In this document: positions 1-6,209 of the stretch, in pieces
Layout: every line of letters starts with the position of its first letter
Numbering within the stretch: position 1 is the first letter of the stretch
Assembly (NCBI GenBank): GCA_029262935.1
Contig: JAJCYK010000370.1
Location: 1 to 6,346 of the forward strand
From: Cytophagales bacterium
GTDB taxonomy: Bacteria > Bacteroidota > Bacteroidia > Cytophagales > Cyclobacteriaceae
DNA: 6,346 bases
Reading direction: 5' to 3'
Notes under the pieces: generated by a model
Told to the model about the DNA's origin: nothing
Database searches by the model: none
The model's input: only the letters and a program-made list of their open reading frames with translations
Made by a program: the position numbers and the translations under genes

Positions 1-373
1 AAGCATAGGTAGGATTAGCCTTAGAATCTGAAATGGCCATGGCATTGAAATATCTTAATGCGTAGGAGAGGTCGAAATCTGTTTGAGATGTGACCAGATC
101 TTTAACCTGCTGGTAAATTTTGCTTAAGCCTTTGTCAATGACCTCCTGGTCATTGCTTTCTGCTACATAATACCCACTGCGATCTTTGGACGTTACCAAG
201 CCGATTTTTTCCAGCTCCCGGTAAGCATGTAATACTGTAAGACGGTTTACTCCCCAAAGTTTTTCCGCCTCCCTGACTGAGGGTAGTTTTAACAAAGGCG
301 GCCACTTACCTGTGGCTATTTCATAAATACAATGTTGTACGATGTCTGCTAACTTGCTTTTGGCTTGTTCCAT
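1..373 (-). CDS. GntR-family transcriptional regulator, N-terminal part (runs off the left edge)
   Basis: About 124 residues are visible, starting from the ATG at 373-371; the 3' end lies outside the window. Residues about 8-72 form a typical GntR winged helix-turn-helix. The signature is LPSVREAEKLWGVNRLTVLH (residues 30-49), followed by AYRELEKIGLV and then the wing (SKDRSGYYV). The rest of the visible part is helical and charged and does not identify the effector domain, so the subfamily is undetermined. The start is chosen because the domain begins right after it and the other nearby ATG (378-376) is out of frame and soon hits a stop. A consensus Bacteroidota promoter lies about 20 bp upstream, giving a very short leader. 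The promoter overlaps a perfect inverted repeat, which suggests autoregulation (inference). The gene is divergent from the lipoprotein gene at 491. Confidence 0.9.
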   Translation of the reverse strand, partial: MEQAKSKLADIVQHCIYEIATGKWPPLLKLPSVREAEKLWGVNRLTVLHAYRELEKIGLVTSKDRSGYYVAESNDQEVIDKGLSKIYQQVKDLVTSQTDFDLSYALRYFNAMAISDSKANPTYA

Positions 374-391
374 TCCATTGAATCTATGATT

Positions 392-422
392 CAAATATAA
401 ATTAAACTACTCAGTAATTCAA
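392..422 (-). promoter_or_regulatory. Promoter of the GntR regulator gene (Bacteroidota type)
   Basis: Read on the minus strand, TATATTTG (399-392) matches the phylum's TAnnTTTG -7 consensus exactly. A TTG at 422-420 stands 20 bp upstream, within the usual 17-23 bp spacing for the -33 element. Transcription would start around 385-388, giving a leader of roughly 12-15 nt before the ATG at 373. The -33 TTG lies inside the left arm of the inverted repeat at 416-452. Confidence 0.6.
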
Positions 423-452
423 TCTGTTATAAAAAATATAACAGATTGAATT
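416..452. promoter_or_regulatory. Candidate GntR operator: perfect 16-bp inverted repeat
   Basis: The left arm AATTCAATCTGTTATA (416-431) and right arm TATAACAGATTGAATT (437-452) are exact reverse complements separated by AAAAA. The core GTTATA-N5-TATAAC fits the GT..TA..TA..AC symmetry known for several GntR-type operators. The repeat sits between two divergent starts. It covers the -33 element of the regulator's promoter and ends 8 bp before a -7-like box of the plus-strand gene. A bound dimer could therefore block both promoters. Because the arms are AT-rich and no T-run follows on either side, a protein-binding site is more likely than a terminator. Confidence 0.65.
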
Positions 453-460
453 TGTTTTCG

Positions 461-468
461 TATACTTG
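461..468 (+). promoter_or_regulatory. Possible -7 box for the lipoprotein gene
   Basis: TATACTTG matches five of the six fixed positions of TAnnTTTG and ends 22 bp before the ATG at 491. There is no TTG at a proper -33 distance. The nearest upstream TTG (446-448) is only 12 bp away and lies in the inverted repeat. The promoter may be weak, may need an activator, or this may be a chance match. Confidence 0.3.
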
Positions 469-490
469 TGTATGCTAAAAACCTTTATTT

Positions 491-2386
491 ATGACTAAAT
501 CTATTATACTGCTTTTTGTTCTAGGAGCAATTTGCGCCTGCAATGCTAGTTTGGGAAGTGATATCGATTCCACTAGTAATTCCATTCAAGATGGGCGCAA
601 TGCATATTTTCAAATGGACCATGCTACCGCCTACGCCATTTTTACCAACGTATGGAGGGATACAAACCAAACGCTGGCTGACCGAACCTCGGCTGGCAGG
701 TCTTTATCTAAGATGGACTGGCTACTTTATGAAAACGACCAACAGGCCTTAAAAAGACTGAGCAATTTGCAGGCATTGGATTATGGCCAGACAGAATTAT
801 TCCTATTAAAGTCGAGAATATTGAGAGGTCAGTTGAAATGGGATAAAGCCATCTTGGCAGCACAACACGCCTTGGATTTAAGTACTTCCCAAACGGAGGA
901 GTATCATGCATTACTTGCTTATTGTGCTAGTATATTCGAAAAAAGCAAAGCTCAAGTGATGTTGTTTAAGGGCATTAACCTAGGGGATCCGGAATTACAA
1001 AAGGGATATACTTTACTACACACTATGGCGGAGGACAAACCTGGGGATGTGGATATAGCCAAATTGTATTTAGGGTATTCGTTGCTTCTAAAGAACGGTC
1101 CCGGTGCTTTCAAAGGATGGATGTCCTATTACAGACTTACCGATCCGAGTCAGGTCCATACCTCTTTAGTGAGCGCTATTGATGTCTTCAAGGAGGCCTT
1201 GTGGGGTTATGAAATGGGTAATGAGCATCTCAAAATTAAAGTCATCATCAAAGGCCTAGCAGAATCTGGATTCTACGAATATGCCATGTTGGTTAAAAAT
1301 CATCACTACGGGCCCAACCTACCTGCTGATAAGGAATTAAATGAAATTGCCAATTACCACCAATTTTTAACAAAAACCGATAGCATTACCAAAAGATTTT
1401 ATTTGCAAACGGTGTCAGGAACAGCAAAGCAAAAACCGTATAAAAAGGCGTTATCTCTAGCAGGAAAAACCTTGTGGGATAGCTTTGCCTGGACTACAAA
1501 TGCACCGGATTTTTCTGTGGACCAATTCGAAGAGGAGCTCAACAAGCGCTTTAAAACGGTGATGGAATTTATTACGGCCAATGGGTATTTTGGCCTGCAT
1601 ATGGGTCACGTGATATTGGACGATAGCAAGATCATCCATCAATATGAAGAAAAGGCAGAATTCAGATATGTGGCCATTGATCATATGGTATCCAACGGTT
1701 ACTCAGGATGGTTTTGGGATGGTGCTGCAGAAACGGGAGGCTGGGCCAATGATGACGAATCGTTTTTACAAGTACGCAGCGCTTATACTACGGGCCCTGT
1801 ACGCTCCTGGCAGCATATCACAGATTCAATAGAGATGATCAAATCCCAAAAAGATCTGGTAGTCCTAACTTTAAAAGATGACTCTTTAGCCCGTGTTAAC
1901 CCGTACGCTTTTCTTCCGGGTTTGAGTATGAGGATTGCTTATGATCAAACTAAAATGTTGTTGGATTCTTTAAGTGGAAGAGGTTTGACCGGCGGAGCCC
2001 TGCGTTTAAGCTTTATCAATTCGCTGGAGCGCATTACCCAAGGCGCTAGTATCTACGCCCACGAGGGTAGACATGCCATAGATAAGAAAAACAATACGTT
2101 TACGGAATCAGAAGAACTGGAATATACTGCCAAACTTTCAGAAATCTACTTCTCAAAGAAACCTATGTTGTCATTCAACGCCATTATGAGTAGAAACATT
2201 GGGGACGGTACATCCCATGGCAATGCTAATCTTAGAGTAATCAAAGGACTGGTAGCTTGGATAGATAAACACCAACAAGAAATCACCAGTTTCGATACCC
2301 AACGGCCGACTTTACCTCAAATGGATCAATTGACCGATGAACAACTTCGTGCCGCCATTAGATCTTTAGACCCCATGGCCAAGTAA
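491..2386 (+). CDS. Predicted lipoprotein with TPR-like repeats and a C-terminal HExxH peptidase-like domain
   Basis: The product is 631 residues and I do not recognise the exact family. The N-terminus is a hydrophobic signal with a possible lipobox ending in ICAC. Cys17 would be the lipidated residue; Cys at -2 is unusual, so plain secretion is the alternative. Residues about 35-300 are rich in amphipathic helices of TPR character, for example ELFLLKSRILRGQ followed by WDKAILAAQHALDL at 102-130. A Trp/Gly-rich segment GWFWDGAAETGGW (406-418) follows. The C-terminal part contains HEGRH (524-528), a match to the HExxH zinc-protease motif. It is followed at 541-551 by an acidic helix, EELEYTAKLSE, that could supply the third zinc ligand in gluzincin fashion. 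From this I infer an envelope-anchored metallopeptidase or a derivative of one; substrate unknown. The gene is divergent from the GntR regulator across a shared palindrome and convergent with the next gene. The start at 491 gives a proper signal peptide directly. Confidence 0.85.
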   Translation: MTKSIILLFVLGAICACNASLGSDIDSTSNSIQDGRNAYFQMDHATAYAIFTNVWRDTNQTLADRTSAGRSLSKMDWLLYENDQQALKRLSNLQALDYGQTELFLLKSRILRGQLKWDKAILAAQHALDLSTSQTEEYHALLAYCASIFEKSKAQVMLFKGINLGDPELQKGYTLLHTMAEDKPGDVDIAKLYLGYSLLLKNGPGAFKGWMSYYRLTDPSQVHTSLVSAIDVFKEALWGYEMGNEHLKIKVIIKGLAESGFYEYAMLVKNHHYGPNLPADKELNEIANYHQFLTKTDSITKRFYLQTVSGTAKQKPYKKALSLAGKTLWDSFAWTTNAPDFSVDQFEEELNKRFKTVMEFITANGYFGLHMGHVILDDSKIIHQYEEKAEFRYVAIDHMVSNGYSGWFWDGAAETGGWANDDESFLQVRSAYTTGPVRSWQHITDSIEMIKSQKDLVVLTLKDDSLARVNPYAFLPGLSMRIAYDQTKMLLDSLSGRGLTGGALRLSFINSLERITQGASIYAHEGRHAIDKKNNTFTESEELEYTAKLSEIYFSKKPMLSFNAIMSRNIGDGTSHGNANLRVIKGLVAWIDKHQQEITSFDTQRPTLPQMDQLTDEQLRAAIRSLDPMAK

Positions 2387-2428
2387 TTGCGAAATGGAAT
2401 TTAATTTTTAAAGCGGGAGCTGTCCATT

Positions 2429-3055
2429 TCAAGTGCTTTCTGCCTGTACCTCGAGTCCAGCTTGAAGCCTCTTTAACTTTCTTTTTAGTCTTAAAGCAAT
2501 AAATAAAGGTATCAAAGCGAGGAGCAAACCCAATAAGAAACCTTTTAGTACAAAGGGAAAGGTCTGACCAGTGTCGATATCATGCCGGTGATTCCAGATC
2601 TCCACGATTTTCCCATCTTTTATACGAAACACATTGATGATGGGTATTTTGCCTTCACCCAACATGATTTTTCCAAACAGCGTATGCGGGTGGTAGTCTG
2701 CCGTCCAGCGGGTAGCAACCAAATCACCTTCAGCAACTTGGTAATCAATCTTTGATCGCCAACTGCCATGCTTCCAAAAGAAATCAGCAATATTCTTTTG
2801 CTCTACAGCTGGTTCGATAATTCCTTTGCGGTCACCGGTGTCATGTACAACGTACTCCAAGGCTACGTATTTATGGTATTGGTCGGTGTTGTTGGTAAAC
2901 CAGAGATCTTGATAAAACTCCAAGGCGATTTGTTTATTAATCTCCGTTTGTGAACCGGTGGAGGTATGCAAGCTTTGACCGCTAAGGCCCAGTACAGCAA
3001 GGAAATAAAAGGTAAAGCAATATATCGTCTTTCGGGGTATCTGTTTGACTTCCAT
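2429..3055 (-). CDS. SnoaL-like (NTF2-fold) protein with signal sequence and C-terminal membrane anchor
   Basis: The product is 208 residues. Basic residues followed by a hydrophobic stretch (10-26, ending LSG before QS) form a signal peptide or signal anchor. Residues about 38-163 look like a SnoaL-like domain: an N-terminal helix (IALEFYQDLW), a conserved-looking YVVHDTGDRKG (68-78), ATRWTADYHPHTLFGK (114-129), and the diagnostic strand FRIKDGKIVEIWNHRHD (143-159). SnoaL relatives include polyketide cyclases and many uncharacterised small-molecule-binding proteins, so no substrate can be assigned. Unusually for the family, a transmembrane helix follows at about 168-188 (FVLKGFLLGLLLALIPLFIAL) with a strongly basic tail (RLKRKLKR). 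That predicts a periplasmic domain tethered by its C-terminus. Its 3' end faces the lipoprotein gene 42 bp away. It is divergent from the aldo/keto reductase gene, and no good promoter match was found upstream of it. Confidence 0.85.
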   Translation of the reverse strand: MEVKQIPRKTIYCFTFYFLAVLGLSGQSLHTSTGSQTEINKQIALEFYQDLWFTNNTDQYHKYVALEYVVHDTGDRKGIIEPAVEQKNIADFFWKHGSWRSKIDYQVAEGDLVATRWTADYHPHTLFGKIMLGEGKIPIINVFRIKDGKIVEIWNHRHDIDTGQTFPFVLKGFLLGLLLALIPLFIALRLKRKLKRLQAGLEVQAEST

Positions 3056-3225
3056 GTTTCAGGTGGGTTGTCTCCAATGATTAAGATAAGCAGCTAGCAT
3101 CGATAAACCCCAGTACAGTTAGTGGTTGGCAGATTTGGGTGAGTACTTAGTGGGTATTACGAACAGACAACATTACATAGTTACAAATGGCACAGCTACC
3201 GGTTATAGTGATGTACCAATAAAGG

Positions 3226-3243
3226 CCCTGTTACGAAGCAGGG
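3226..3243. other. Small hairpin in the intergenic region
   Basis: CCCTG (3226-3230) pairs with CAGGG (3239-3243). Read as plus-strand RNA, a G-U and a U-A pair extend the stem to seven base pairs around the loop ACGA. No T-run follows on either strand, so it is not a standard terminator. It lies about 32 bp upstream of the -7 box at 3275, outside the predicted transcript. Confidence 0.35.
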
Positions 3244-3274
3244 AAATCTTACATAAAGCAGTTAAGCCCTCTAT

Positions 3275-3282
3275 TACCTTTG
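3275..3282 (+). promoter_or_regulatory. -7 promoter element of the aldo/keto reductase gene
   Basis: TACCTTTG matches the Bacteroidota TAnnTTTG consensus exactly. Transcription would begin near 3288, leaving a leader of about 50 nt before the ATG at 3340. No TTG lies 17-23 bp upstream; only a TTA at 3249-3251 does. The box is embedded in a perfect inverted repeat, ATTACC-TTT-GGTAAT (3273-3287), which could be a regulator site or chance. Confidence 0.5.
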
Positions 3283-3339
3283 GTAATTAACTAAATATTA
3301 GCCAACTTCGAGGCCTACCTAAAAACTGAAAAATCAACC

Positions 3340-4170
3340 ATGATAAACAGCATTCAAGATACTACAGAACTGGCCAATGGGGTAAAAATGCCCTGGTTGG
3401 GACTGGGGGTATGGCAGAGCAAAGAAGGGACAGAAGTAGAACAAGCTATAGCCTGGGCCTTGCAAAGAGGTTATCGTAGTATTGATACCGCCACGATATA
3501 CCGTAATGAAGCTGGAGTGGGTCGGGCGTTAAAAGCCAGTGGCATAGCTCGTGAGGATATCTTCCTTACTACCAAGGTTTGGAATTCAGATCAGGGATTT
3601 GAAAGTACCCTGGCTGCTTATGAAACCAGTTTGGAGGTATTGGATACGGATTACTTGGATTTGTACTTAATTCATTGGCCGGTAGCAGGCAAGTACAAGG
3701 ATACTTGGCGAGCGTTAGAGTTGCTTTATAAAGAGCAAAAAGTAAGAGCCATAGGAGTAAGTAATTTTTTGGTTCATCATTTGAAGGACTTGATACCCAG
3801 CTGTGAGATCAAACCAATGGTTAATCAAGTGGAATTTCACCCTTATTTAGTACAACCAACCTTGTTGGATTTTTGCCGTTCGGAAGGCATTCAACTAGAA
3901 GCTTGGAGTCCGTTAATGCAAGGCAAGGTAGTGGATGTTCCCGAGTTGATGCACATCGGTGAAAAATACGGCAAAAGTGCGGTGCAGGTCGCCTTGCGGT
4001 GGAATTTGCAGCACGGAGTAGTGACCATACCTAAGTCGATTAAAGAGGCACGCATTACCAGTAATAGTGACATCTTCGACTTTGAGCTTACCGAGGACGA
4101 GATGTTGGCCATCGATGCTTTGGACCGTGGAGTACGCATGGGCCCCGATCCGGATAACTTCGATTTTTAG
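3340..4170 (+). CDS. Aldo/keto reductase, YvgN/YtbE-like
   Basis: The product is 276 residues, full length for the compact prokaryotic aldo/keto reductases (2,5-diketo-gluconate reductase and glyoxal reductase types). These cytoplasmic (beta/alpha)8-barrel enzymes reduce aldehydes and ketones with NADPH. All four catalytic residues are present in their usual contexts: Asp49 and Tyr54 (SIDTATIYRNE), Lys79 (TTKVWN) and His112 (LIHWP). Other family signatures are RAIGVSNF (136-143), VNQVEFHPYL (161-170), and the cofactor-phosphate-binding segment IPKSIKEARITSN (230-242). The C-terminus GPDPDNFDF closely resembles that of Bacillus YvgN-type enzymes. The exact substrate cannot be read from sequence; broad activity on 2-oxoaldehydes or other small carbonyls is plausible. 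There is no signal peptide. A consensus promoter box lies 58 bp upstream of the start. The stop codon interlocks with that of the convergent NTF2-like gene. Confidence 0.95.
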   Translation: MINSIQDTTELANGVKMPWLGLGVWQSKEGTEVEQAIAWALQRGYRSIDTATIYRNEAGVGRALKASGIAREDIFLTTKVWNSDQGFESTLAAYETSLEVLDTDYLDLYLIHWPVAGKYKDTWRALELLYKEQKVRAIGVSNFLVHHLKDLIPSCEIKPMVNQVEFHPYLVQPTLLDFCRSEGIQLEAWSPLMQGKVVDVPELMHIGEKYGKSAVQVALRWNLQHGVVTIPKSIKEARITSNSDIFDFELTEDEMLAIDALDRGVRMGPDPDNFDF

Positions 4171-4619
4171 GGGGCGTCAAAAGCTTCTATTGGTGCGGAA
4201 CTATAAGTGTCCAGAATAAATTTCCAAGAGCCATCAGCTTGTTCCTTTAAAATAGTAACAAACTTTCCGACATCCACATTGCCATCACTTTTGCTAAGAC
4301 GATAATATCCCACATCATAGGCATGATCACCTAACATTTTCCGTTCCAAAATACGAAACTCAATGAGTAAGCTAATCCCGTCATCAGCAGCTCGCTTAAA
4401 CATATCCCTAAACCCGTCCATAAAGCTATCATGCCCGCGTTGCACAGGAATTTTAGGATAGAAATAATAAGCATCAGGCTCGTAAAGCGCTTGCACCATA
4501 TCCCCGTCTAATTGTACGTAGGCCTCACTGAAAGTCTCATAAACCTTATCTATAGCCGTCGGACCTTGAGCCCAAAGACCTGTATGTCCTAGCAGAAGTA
4601 ACAACCAGCTATATCTCAT
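4167..4619 (-). CDS. Small secreted NTF2-like (SnoaL/DUF4440-type) protein
   Basis: The product is 150 residues. A short signal peptide (MRYSWLLLLLGHTGLWA) has a likely cleavage between Ala17 and Gln18. The mature part has the layout of an NTF2-like cone: an N-terminal helix (AIDKVYETFSEAYVQLDGDMVQALYEPDAYYFYP), a middle helical part (DSFMDGFRDMFKRAADDG), then beta strands ending in GKFVTILKEQADGSWKFILDTYS (118-140). The G-x-W-K-F/I strand is typical of SnoaL/DUF4440-like proteins, which bind or turn over small molecules; no function is assigned. Its ATG overlaps the stop of the upstream Gfo/Idh/MocA gene in an ATGA (4616-4619), so the pair is almost certainly co-transcribed and probably translationally coupled. 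At the other end its TAA shares bases with the TAG of the aldo/keto reductase gene, leaving no intergenic terminator. It shares only the fold class with the longer SnoaL-like protein at 2429-3055. Confidence 0.85.
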   Translation of the reverse strand: MRYSWLLLLLGHTGLWAQGPTAIDKVYETFSEAYVQLDGDMVQALYEPDAYYFYPKIPVQRGHDSFMDGFRDMFKRAADDGISLLIEFRILERKMLGDHAYDVGYYRLSKSDGNVDVGKFVTILKEQADGSWKFILDTYSSAPIEAFDAP

Positions 4620-6037
4620 TTCTTTTGGCGTTTTTTCTTACCCGTAGATACTTCAGTCATGGTTTTTGGGTCCCAATGCACTGCACGTTGTTCAAAGTAA
4701 CTTACATTAGTGGCTACCGCGGGTCCGCCTGCTCTCAACCCAAAGGCTACGTCCTCTACCACTGAAGTATTGTTGCGCACGGCGTCGAAGAAAATGGTGT
4801 GGTGGTCCAAGTGATCACTGTATCCTTTAGGAGCCCTGAACTCCATGTTGCCCGGCTCGATCTTGGCCCGTTGCGCAGGATACTCTTTAGCATACCAAGC
4901 TTCATATTCCTTTTGAGTAGCTTCAGAGAAGGTGGCATAGCTGTCCCAGCCTCCGTAACCAGGAGCCTCTTTCAATACTTTTTTCTCAATTTTCAGGCTA
5001 TTGCCATTCCAGGTCATCACTCCTTCGGTACCCACAAAACGAATTTGGGAACTTCCTCCAGAGCCGTCGATAAGATTAACTCTCATTTGCAAATTGAAAG
5101 CGCCGTGATGCTCTGATTCTGGATAATCGTAACTACCAATTACCACATCGGGCACGTCCCTGCCGTCTTTCCAAAAACGCAGCCCTCCGGTGGCATAAAT
5201 GCGATTGGGGCCTAAACTTTTTGTTACAAAATGCATTCCGGAGAACAAGTGTACAAATAGATCGCCTGGAACACCCGTACCATAATCTTGATAGTTTCTC
5301 CAACGGAAAAAGCGGGTGGCGTCAAATTCTCTGGCTGGTGCATGGCCTACAAAGGTCTCCCAATCCACTGTTTCAGGACTGGCGTCTGTAGGAATGGAAT
5401 ATTGCCAAGCTCCGTTTGCCGAAAAACGATCGATCCAGCTTTCAACCAGTACTAATTCGCCTATGGCTCCCTGATGGTATAAGTCTTGTGCCTTTTGTGA
5501 CACAATGGAACTAACGCGTTGGCTTCCCACTTGCATTACCTTACCTGTCCGTTTTTGGGCTTCCAATAATGCGGCGCCTTCTTCAAACTTTTGTACTACC
5601 GGTTTTTCGCAATACACCGCTTTGCCTTTCTCCATGGCGGCAATGGCTATTTTCTGATGCCAATGATCAGGAGTAGCGATAACTACCGCATCAATGTCGT
5701 CGCGATCCAGCAGCTCCTGATAGCTACGGGTTATGCTTACGTCTTTGCCAAATATTTCCTGACTTCGGGTCAGACGCCCCTGATATAAATCACAGGCACC
5801 CACTATTTTTACTCCAGGTACTTTTACAGCAGTACGGGCGTTACCAAACCCTTGAATTCCCATTCCGATCATACCTAGATTTACTTGATCATTTGCGGCG
5901 TAAGGCGCTCGGGATTGTAAGGTCTTTACTTTAGGATTCTCCGCCAGCAAGGCAAGTCCACCACCACCGGCTAAGAAAGAAGATGTGGCCAGGCGTTTGA
6001 CAAATTTTCTACGGGAATTCTTTTTAATCTTAGTCAT
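4616..6037 (-). CDS. Tat-exported Gfo/Idh/MocA-family oxidoreductase
   Basis: The product is 473 residues. A twin-arginine signal, SRRKFVK (8-14), precedes a glycine/alanine-rich hydrophobic stretch (17-32), so the protein is predicted to be exported already folded with its cofactor. The Rossmann domain follows: NLGMIGMGIQGFG (53-65) is the dinucleotide-binding loop, with the acidic Asp83 (GACD) ending the second strand. ATPDHWH (121-127) and CEKP (143-146) are the family hallmarks, Lys145 being the usual catalytic lysine. The C-terminal half has the features of the bacterial 'secreted dehydrogenase' subgroup, including DWETFVG, FFRWRNYQDYGTGVPGD and the GDLFVH segment with His263. Relatives oxidise, reduce or epimerise sugars and inositols using tightly bound NAD(P); some cleave glycosidic bonds. 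The substrate here is unknown. The C-terminus is strongly basic (KKKRQKK). The start is set by the Tat motif. It is the first gene of a two-gene operon; its leader is structured and no consensus promoter was seen. Confidence 0.93.
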   Translation of the reverse strand: MTKIKKNSRRKFVKRLATSSFLAGGGGLALLAENPKVKTLQSRAPYAANDQVNLGMIGMGIQGFGNARTAVKVPGVKIVGACDLYQGRLTRSQEIFGKDVSITRSYQELLDRDDIDAVVIATPDHWHQKIAIAAMEKGKAVYCEKPVVQKFEEGAALLEAQKRTGKVMQVGSQRVSSIVSQKAQDLYHQGAIGELVLVESWIDRFSANGAWQYSIPTDASPETVDWETFVGHAPAREFDATRFFRWRNYQDYGTGVPGDLFVHLFSGMHFVTKSLGPNRIYATGGLRFWKDGRDVPDVVIGSYDYPESEHHGAFNLQMRVNLIDGSGGSSQIRFVGTEGVMTWNGNSLKIEKKVLKEAPGYGGWDSYATFSEATQKEYEAWYAKEYPAQRAKIEPGNMEFRAPKGYSDHLDHHTIFFDAVRNNTSVVEDVAFGLRAGGPAVATNVSYFEQRAVHWDPKTMTEVSTGKKKRQKK

Positions 6038-6209
6038 GGGAAGGTATTTATGAAAATTGCTCGATTAACATAATAAAAAAAACCGGTAATTAGGTACTAA
6101 AATGCCTTTTAGACAGGGTTACCTAAGGAGTTAATCGGTATAAAAGGGTACATAAACTAAGATTCGAGCCTGTGAGACTCGAGAAACTGGATACCTGATA
6201 GTAGATAGT
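6038..6209. other. Structured intergenic region upstream of the Gfo/Idh/MocA operon
   Basis: No gene is supported here. Three nested inverted repeats are visible: CGATTAAC/GTTAATCG (6062-6069, 6130-6137), TTAGGTA/TACCTAA (6090-6096, 6120-6126) and CTAAAA/TTTTAG (6097-6102, 6107-6112). A smaller one, TCGAG/CTCGA, lies at 6164-6168 and 6178-6182. No TAnnTTTG box was found on the minus strand, so the operon promoter is not located. Confidence 0.5.
6075..6126 (-). terminator. Terminator-like hairpin with T8 tail, upstream of the oxidoreductase operon
   Basis: Read on the minus strand, a composite stem has outer arms TTAGGTA (6126-6120) and TACCTAA (6096-6090). Its inner arms are CTAAAA and TTTTAG around the loop GGCA, with a seven-base bulge on the 5' side. 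It is followed by TTACCGG and then eight T. The T-run is seven bases from the stem. An alternative, weaker pairing of GGTAA (6123-6119) with TTACC (6089-6085) places the stem closer to the T-run. It may end the transcript of a minus-strand gene to the right, or act as an attenuator in the operon leader. The stem is AT-rich, so efficiency is uncertain. Confidence 0.4.

Larger units (their letters stand above)
3056..3339. other. Divergent intergenic region, 284 bp
   Basis: This gap separates the SnoaL-like gene (leftward) from the aldo/keto reductase gene (rightward). I see no convincing coding frame or RNA gene. It holds a TAnnTTTG promoter for the rightward gene (3275-3282), a short hairpin (3226-3243) and an imperfect direct repeat, AGTAC-TTAGTGG, at 3112-3125 and 3142-3153. 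No CAAAnnTA box, which would mark a leftward -7 element, was found. Confidence 0.6.

Noticed and set aside
416..452. The palindrome read as a rho-independent terminator.
   Set aside because: It lies between two divergent gene starts, so no transcript needs to end there. The arms are AT-rich and no T-run follows; an operator fits better.
1457..1684. Open minus-strand frames of 60-75 codons within the lipoprotein gene.
   Set aside because: They are shadows of the 631-residue gene, with no recognisable domain or start signals.
2391..2430. Inverted repeat GAAATGGA / TCCATTTC between the convergent lipoprotein and SnoaL-like genes, considered as a bidirectional terminator.
   Set aside because: The stem is 8 bp and AT-rich with a 24-nt loop, the right arm overlaps the SnoaL-like stop codon, and no T-run follows the stem on the plus strand. 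Too weak to call.
4799..5116. Open plus-strand frame of 105 codons inside the oxidoreductase gene.
   Set aside because: It is antisense to a well-supported coding region with clear family motifs; its translation has no recognisable domain, and no promoter was seen for it.
6161..6185. GATTCGAGCC...ACTCGAG resembling the T-arm of a tRNA.
   Set aside because: There is no matching acceptor stem, anticodon arm or D-arm around it, and the stem is only 5 bp.
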